A stretch of 64,000 bases of DNA from Oxalobacter vibrioformis (lineage in GTDB: Bacteria; Pseudomonadota; Gammaproteobacteria; Burkholderiales; Burkholderiaceae_D): assembly GCF_027118995.1 (NCBI RefSeq), contig NZ_CP098242.1, forward strand, positions 2,023,001-2,087,000, written 5' to 3'. Made by a program: the position numbers and the translations under genes. Shown here piece by piece: positions 26,558 to 35,500 of this stretch. The notes under the pieces were generated by a model, which was not told the DNA's origin, did not search any database, and was given only the letters and a program-made list of their open reading frames with translations. Positions within the stretch are counted from its first letter, which is position 1. Each line of letters opens with the position of its first letter.

Positions 26558-29500
26558 ATGGCCACACCAAGCATGCAATCCGGCAGAGTGGTAGGAACCG
26601 TCAAGGGCGTCGACGGGGTCGTCACAGCGATCAACGAGCGCGGCGTTATCCGGACCCTCAAGCCCGGAGACAAAGTATATGCGGGCGAGACCATCCAGAC
26701 AGCCGATGGCGCAAACGCCCATATCGATTTTTCAAGAGGCGGCTTTGCCACCCTGGGCGCAGGCCAGAGCCTGCCGATGGACGGTGTGGTGCTCTCCCAG
26801 GCAGCTGAGGCCTCCAAGCCACAGGCCGGGCAGACCCAGGCGCCAGGCGCAACAGATGGGGATATCGAGAAGCTCCAGCAGCAGATCGAAGAAGCCATTG
26901 CCAAGGGCGAAGACCCGACAGCGCTGATGGAAGCAGCGGCAGCAGGTCCGGGTGCAGGCGGCACAGGCGGTGCCGAAGAAGGCGGCAGCTTTGTGGTGGT
27001 AGAGCAGCTTGCCGCACGCGGCAACGTGACCCCGGGTTTTGATACCGGCACCTTCGGCTATGAATTCCGGAGTCCGGAAGAGTATGACGGCCGTGAAACG
27101 CCGGGTGGTGATTTTGATTTCGAAATTCGCACCGAGCTGGGTGATGGTACTTTTGTCGGCTATGTCTTTGAGGATGGTCAGCCGTATCGTAACCAGGCCG
27201 ACAGCCAGAATGCGGAACGGGGTGATCGCAGCCTGCATGCGGGCCAGATCCTGTTCAATTTTGAGGGGAGAGGCACCACGGTAGTGGATAAGGTGCATCT
27301 GAGTGGTTTTGAGCCGGGCACCAAGCTGTATATTGGCGATCCGGCACAGGGCGGGATGGAAGTCGCCGCAGATGCCAATGGTGTTTTCCATTTTGATCAG
27401 AGCGATTTTAATGGTGCAGGCGTTTATCTTGTTCCGCCGCTGGACAGTGATGTTGACATGATGATTAATGTGGTTGTTGATATCAGTGTCAATGGTGGCG
27501 GCACCGGTCAATTGACCGGCAGTTTCCCGATCGTGGTGGATGCCGTGGCAGACCGTCCGGAAGATGTGAAAGGCGATGCCGATAACAGTATGATTACCGG
27601 TCATATTGTTATCGATGGCGCTGGTGCAACAGAAAAGCTGGCAGACGGCTGGGCCAAGACCGACATCGAAAAGAAAGGGACCAATGTGACAGATGCCAAC
27701 GTCAAGGCAACGGCAAATGTCTCGATCAGTGCGACCTTCTTTGACGTGGATCCAACGCATACGGATACCTCGCAGGCGCATTCGCTTTATATTGAAGTGC
27801 CAGCTGACGGCAAGGGCGAACTGGGTTACATGGACAACGGCAGTTTCAAGGCTTTTGATACCATTGAAATCGGCGGCAAGACGTACTATGTGATTCCGCC
27901 TGATCAGGTGACCTGGGGCGATTACGGCGCAGTGGAAGGCGGTAGTGCATCCGCGCAAGTGGATTGTGTATACCAGGCAACGGGTGATTCTGCGGATCTT
28001 GGAAAAGATATCAATCTTGACCTCAATATCATGGCCAAGGCAGAAGAAACGCCGACTGATCAGGATCCGAACACTGACAACAATGTTTCCTGGAACGAAA
28101 GCAATGCGGCAGGTGATGTGAAGATCACTGTCGACTCTGTTGATTCCACGCTTACCATCAAGGCAGGCTGGGCGTCAGAGGATAATGATGACAGCAAGCA
28201 CAAGACTGGCTCATATGATCCGGATTATGCCCAGGTCAAGGGTGACGTTGATGAAAACGGTGAGCGCGGCAATGCCGGTGTGGATGCCGATTCCACCAAG
28301 GATGCCGACGGTGCGCCGATCTCGCTGGAAATTTCCGGCAGCAACAACCAGGGCGTAACAGAAAACATTACCGAGGTGAAATTCACTTTCCCGGCTGGTG
28401 AGTTGCTGTCGGACGGCAGTGTCGTTACTAACGGGCAGACATTCCCGGTAGGCGGCAATACCTACCTGGTTGAAATCAGCGGCAACGACGTGACGATCAC
28501 GCTGCAAAGCGGTTCTGATCCCTGGACCAGCCTGGATGACCTGAACCTGACTTTCAAGCCGGGAGCCGTACAAAGCGATGCGGATCTGTCCTTCTCCTAC
28601 GAGGTAACCGTCGAATCCAGCGCAGGTGCTGAAGCCGTGTATACCGGCTCTTCGACCATCGTGGTCGATGCTGTGGCGGACATGGCGACCAATGTGTCTG
28701 CCGGTGCGGATTATAACGGCGGCAGTGCGGCGGCGGCAGGTGAGACCATCGCTATCGTGGCTGGTGTTACCTTCAACGATCTGGGCGCAGGCGAGCATAA
28801 GTATGTGGTGCTGAATATCTCCAAAGCACTGGAAAACGGCTGGACGGTTGACAGCGGCGTTGATGTGCTGAGCAAAAATGAGATCAATGCCATCTTCAAG
28901 TCGGAGGGTGGCGCCAATCTGCCGGTAGACAATGTTCTCAGCCCGACCAGCGGTGACGCGGATGCGGGTGAGTATATCCTGCTGGAGGTTGTCAGTGATG
29001 GCCACGGCGGCTGGCAGGTGGTCGATGTTAACGGTGATCCTGTTCCTGGCGCCAAGGTTACCGAGAATAATGGCCACTTCGAGGTCGAAATGCCGATTAC
29101 CGCACCAGCGACTGGCGGCGATGTGGCAGACTCGACAGTCTGGGTCAAGCCTGTGACCGTGGTGGATCAGGATTCGCTCGGTGGCGAAGAGTATGACTAT
29201 GGCAACAATATTTCGGTCGGTAATGCGCCAAATATTGGCCTGTCTGTGAGTGGTGTCCACTCCGGCATCAGTATCGGCACCTCGGCTGTCTACGAAGGCA
29301 ACCAGCCGGACAAGAATATGGGGAACAATGCGACCGCACCGGGCGGCAAGATTACGCTGACGCTCGTGGAAGAGGGTGGTGTGAGCAATACCAATCCGGA
29401 TGCCCTCAAAGCGATTGTCTTCCAGTATGACGATACGCACGGCAAGGTCAGCCTCAACGGGGTGGATATGCCGAGCGGCTGCGGTATTCTCTTTACCTAC

Positions 29501-32500
29501 CATACCGATACGAGTGGCAAGGTTATCTATACCCAGGCACAGATTGTTGATGCGGCAGGTAACGTACTGGGTACGGTCAATGTGCCCGGCCAGAGCCTGG
29601 GTGATATCACGGGCAGCCTGAAATACACGCCGACAACAGGCGATGTCAGCGACGTTGATGTAGACATCGATTATGTTGCCCAGATTGTGGACCCGGATTC
29701 CGGCGCAAGCAAGATCATCAGTTCGGATGGCGGCAATACCTGGGATGATCTCAAGGGAAGCAACCATACAGCTGACCAGATGGCGGATTATGAAACCAAT
29801 AACCAGGGCAAGACCACGCATGACAATGGCGGCAATACTGCCACGGTGGTGGTGGATGCCGTGGCTGACAAGCCGGGTGTGGGTGGAAACAATGCGGTGG
29901 ATTATGGCAAGAACGAAAACAATGTCGACAACACCGCTGCCGGCAATGGCGACAAGGTCAAGATCACGACGACCGAAGTGACCTTCAAGGATTATGAAGA
30001 CAACTCGGAAAACCATTACCTGCTGATCGGCAACAAGGGCGTGACCCTTGGTGATGGCACCACCGGCTACGCCACCCTGCCTGACCAGACCATCAAGCTG
30101 ACCAACGGCAATGGCCAAGAGATGCTCATCAAGATTGTTGACGGCGAAATTGTTGAAATTGACGGTGCAGCCGTTTCGCCGACGATTCCGGTGAATATCG
30201 GCGCGATTACCGACGCCAATGCAACCGGGGTGGCCGGCAATGAGTTTATCAAGATCCCGGTTCCGAATGATTTCCTTGAAGACGGTAATGGCAAGGTAAC
30301 AGCCGAGGTTGAGCTTCAGTTGCCTGAGGGTATCGAAAAAGACCAGAACCTGCAGATCAAGGTTGGCGGCATGGCCGAGGAAACTGAAACCAACATCCCT
30401 GATAACGAGGTCAGGGATGACAACAATACCTCCTATACCTTCAAGGATGGGACGATCACGGTCAATGTTTCCAACGACATCACCAGCCACAAAACAGCTG
30501 GCTATGAAGATGGCTGGAGTAACCAGAATACGGTTGATCATTCCGGTGATCCGCATGGCCCCAATAATGCTGTTATTACGATCAGCTCCAACACGAGCGA
30601 CCATATCCACGGCACGAAGACCGGCGAGACCCGTGACAAGCCGATTATCATGGAATTTGAATTCAAGGGTGGTGACGGCAAGCTGGGGGCGTTTACCTAC
30701 AACGGTCACACTTATGAGTTGGGTGATGGCTATCTGGAGAAGACGGGCGATGGCAGCTACAAGTTGACGATCCCGGCAGATCACCTGCCTGCGCAGACGG
30801 GCAATGGTGTCGATCAGGCGAAGATCACCTACAAGCCGGTGGCGAACGACGATACCGACCTGACCAATGTCAAGGTGACAATGGATACGCATGCCGATAC
30901 TTCTACGGATTCGGCTACGCAGACAGTGGATGTCGGCACGGTTGTTATTGATGCGGTGGCGGATCTGCCGGTCAGTAACGTAAAGGATACGGCCAGCTAT
31001 CACGGCAATGACGCCGCGAAGATCGGCAGCGAATTTACCATCACGGTCAAGGATGTGCAGTTCCAGGACTACAAGGATGGCAGTGAATCACATTTCCTGC
31101 TGATCCAGAAATCCGGTATCAAGGGTACCTATGATGGTGGCGGCAATACACCAAATGTGTCGCTGGACACGCTCGGTGACCAGACGATCACGGTCAAGGG
31201 CGCGGGCAGAATCAACCAGACCATTACTATTGTCAATGGCGAGATGACGATTACGGTTGATGGCATCAGTGGCGCCTTCACGGTTGATAACCTGCCCAAT
31301 GGCTGGACGGTAGCCGACTGGAATGCGGCCCAGAGTGCGCTTGTCAACGGCACCGGTTCCAAAGTGCCTTCGGGCGGGGATTACTTCAAGATCCCTGTCT
31401 TGAATGAGTTCCTTGACAAGGTAGGCGGCAAGGTTGTTGATGCTGAGGTTGAAGTGAAGCTGCCGGATGGCACCACGCTCGACAAGGATGCCGACCTGAC
31501 TATCAAGACCGGTGCAATGGCCGATGACAAGGCGACCGATTCGGAAGCCAATACGGGCAACAACCAAGCGTACCAGACTGACGATACCAAGGTGGAAGTC
31601 GGTGTGGTCACATCTGATCCGGGTGTGAAGATTGTCGGTGGTGTCATTTCTGAAAACCTGACGCCGAATGCAAATACCGGCAACTTTACGCCGGATACGG
31701 ATGGTGGCGCCAAGATTATTGTCAGCGGCGTTCACGATGGCGAAACTGCAACAGTCAAGCTGACTTTTGACCTGATGAACGGCGAGGATATTCCGAAGTC
31801 CGTCAATCCGGGCGACCAGATGCGGGTTGAGTATGATGGTAAATCCTATGTAGCCACGCAGAATCCGGATGGTACCTGGAGTGTGGAAATTCCGGTCAAG
31901 GGGCTTGCCGATGGCGGCGAGCAGACGCTTGTCTTCAAGCCGGGCTATAACTTCAACAGTGACGATATCGATGTCAAATACGACATCACGGTCAAGGATA
32001 ATGATTCCGGCGCCGAGAAGACCTGGCAGAACAGCAATGACCAGGGTACGGGCTACCAGGATAACGACCTGGGCATCATCGTGGATGCGGTGGCACAGCA
32101 ACCGGACGTGGCTGATGTGGCCATCAAGGATCTGGCGGCAAACGGTTTTGTGGAATACGGGCAGGATGTGGTTGTCAAGGCGCACATCACCTTCCAGGAT
32201 GCGACCGATGGTTCGGAGTTGCACTATGTGATGGTGGAAGCCAATCTTCTGGGTATCAAGCCGGAATTTGTCACGATTTGGGATGAGAACGGCAACAGGA
32301 TCACTATCCCGATCACGGACGACATGTACCAGCAGTATGGCGGTAAATCGTGGTTCAAGGTGCCGGTGCCAGGGGATTACGTGGTTGACAAGGATGGCGA
32401 CGGCAAGGCCGAGCTGGATGTTGAGGTGACTTTCAAGACCGATGGCAGCTCACAGAATGGTACGATCCATATCGGCGGCATGGCTGTCGAGGATTCCAAT

Positions 32501-35500
32501 GTCTTTGACAACGAGACCAACCAGGAAACCAATATCAAGAACAATATTGGTTTCGATCAGGGTACGGCGGTAGACGTCAAATTCAGCCAGATCGGCGGTG
32601 TCGGTATCAGTGGCAAGCCGCTGTATGAAAACGATATGCCCAAGACCCATCTTGGTGATGATCAAAGCCCGACCGGCTATGACCAGACCAGGGCTGGCGG
32701 CGCTCAGATTTCGCTGAGCGAGAATGGCAATGCCGACATTACGAAGGCTGAGTTTACCTTTGACAGCAAGGAAGGCACGCTCATGTTTGATGGCGAGCCT
32801 GTGATTGTCTGGGATAATGGCAAGCCTGTCGTGAATCCGGCACTGGACGTGGATGGCATGGAAGTCAAGGTAGATGCCAACGGCAAGGTAACGGTAACCT
32901 TTGAAAATACCGATACCAATCCGGGTCTGACAGACCAGCTTTTGGGCGGCAACTCGGATCTTACCTATGTGCCGAACCACAATTACAGCGACAAGGATGT
33001 CAACCTGGATTACAAGGTGGACTATGTCAATCCGGATACGGGTGCGCCAGGCTCAACGGGTGACCAGAAGCTGCCGCTTGTTGTGGATGCGGTGGCCCAG
33101 AAGCCGGCTGATGTTGATAATGATGTAGACCATATCGATGTTACTGGCTCTGATGCGGCTACCCCGAATCAGAAGACTGTCGAGGCAGAGATGATGGTGA
33201 CGGTCGACTTCGGCAATCCGTTTGATGCGGACAAGTCTGAAGGGCATTATGTACTTGTGGAAGTCATTGCCAACATGACCGTGAAAGGCGCAGATATTTA
33301 CATGCTCAACGGCAAGGAATACTGGCGCGTTCCGGTGGATGTGGATGATATTGGCGCTGACGGGAAATGCACGGTGACTGTTGAGGTCGAGTTTGTTGGT
33401 GATCATGATCTCCTGCATGCCCTTAGCGGATCGAATGCCTATGATTCCGGCATGGAAGTGGGCGCGCTTGCCCTGGAGCAGGATGACAATGGCCAGATTT
33501 TCACCGGTGAGGCTGGCAATAAAGAGCTTGATATCAACAATAACGCCGCTTATACCTCTGGTGGTGAAGTGGACATCGAATACAACTGGACACATGGCGG
33601 CACGCATTACGATCTGCATGTGGAGCCAGTGTATGAGAATGACACGCCCAATGCCCATCTGGCATATCGCCCGGCCGAAAGCCTGCGCGATGCTGACGGC
33701 AACTACTACAAGGATGCTGATGGTTACCTGACCGACAAGGATGGCAACAAGGTCAACCCGGATGGTTCGCCGTACATCGGTAATGATGGCTGGCTGATCG
33801 CACGGGATGGCTCGCTGGTTGACGACGCGGGTTATCTGGTTGACATGAATGGCGACCGTATCCTGGCTGATGCCAGCGATCCAAATTCCGGCTACCCGGC
33901 AGAAGCCGGCGGTGGTGCGATCACCATTGGCGGCATCGGCAACCATGGTATAGAAGGCTCTTTCACCTTTACGCTTGAAGAAGGTGAAGGCTATATCAAG
34001 CTGAGCGATGGTACCCTGCTGGAAATCGGCAACGGCACTACAGTTACCATAACCAAGGAACAGTACGATGAGGGTGTCAGCTTTGTTCCGGGCGTCAATT
34101 TTGATGATACGGATGTCAAGCTGAAGGTGGAAGGCTTCAAGAGCAACGATGGCAGTGGTACGTCAATTGACAGTGATACCACCCAGGTGATCGTGGATGC
34201 GGTGGCCCAGAAGCCGATGGATATGGACAGCTCGGTTTCCTACAAGGAAGCCGGTGCGAATCCGGGTGACCCGGAGCCTTCTGCCATGGGCAGCAAGGAT
34301 GGTCACGGCAACGAGGGCTCGGTGAAGGTTGTTCTTTCCGGTGAGTTTGCCGATTCCGATGGTTCCGAGAAACACTATGGCCTGATGGAAGTGACAGGGC
34401 AGTATACGCCTGACGGCAGCTATCCCATCGTCCAGGGACCGGATGGCAAGTACTACTACCAGGTCGAGTTGAAAGACGAGGATGGAGACGGCAAGTGGAC
34501 GGCTGAAGTCACTGTCAAGGTGAACGAGGACGCCATGAGCGGCGAGTACAGCGAGATCAGTATTGGCACCGGTCTTTTGAGCAGGGAGGACAATACAGGT
34601 GGTGCTGACAATTGGGAGCTGAACACCGACAACAACCTTGCCTGGACCATTGATGGCAGTGTAGATGTTGTTTACTCCACTGTCGGCGCGACGGTAACCG
34701 GAAGTGTCAATAACACTTATGAGGGCGATGAACAGGGAGTCGGCGGTGAAATCAGTCTTGGCGTGGCGTTGGGCCAGCATGATGAACTCACCGGCTTTGA
34801 GGTCTCGTATGACAATACCAACGGGGATGTTGTCAGCGGGAATGCGGGCATTGATCTGACCGATTATCTCTCTGAGAGCGGCAGCACAACGACGATCGAT
34901 ATCCTGTCTTTGCTGAAGGATAAGGGTATTGATCTGGACGACTCAACTGCCATCCAGGATTTCCTGGATGATCTTGGCCTGCGTTTTGTGGCAGATGGGC
35001 ATGGCAGCGAGGATGGCTCTGTTTCCTGGAATGTGGTAGTCAAAGACCAGCTTTCAGGCGACGAGAAAACCTACACCGGCTCAGACAAGGTGATTATTGA
35101 TGCGGTTGCCAATGCACCGGCGGTGTCGGGCGTGGAGTATGAGTCCGAATACGGCAAGCCGGCTGCAAAAGGCGGTGAGGAGGCGACTGTCAAGGTCACG
35201 CTGGACTTTGCTGATAATGACGGCAGCGAGATACACTATGCCGTGCTGGAGCAAAGCACCAACATCACCTGCAAGACTGTCACCATCGGTGGTCAGGAAT
35301 ACGCTGTTGAGACCATCGTTGGCGCGGACGGCACGCTGTACTACGGTGTGAAGATCCCGGCATCTGCTGGCAACCCGGTCGATGTCATCTTCAATGTTGA
35401 AGCGAAGGATACCGGCAAGGATGTGGCTGACACGCTGAAGGTGGGCGGTATTTCGGCTGAAACCAATACCGGCCAGGGTGCTGACAAGGAACTGACGCTT

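Noticed and set aside
28211..31003. 930-codon minus-strand open frame inside the adhesin gene, with further ones at 31088, 33053 and 35081
   Set aside because: Antisense shadows of the repetitive, biased adhesin sequence; no ribosome sites and repeated low-quality composition.
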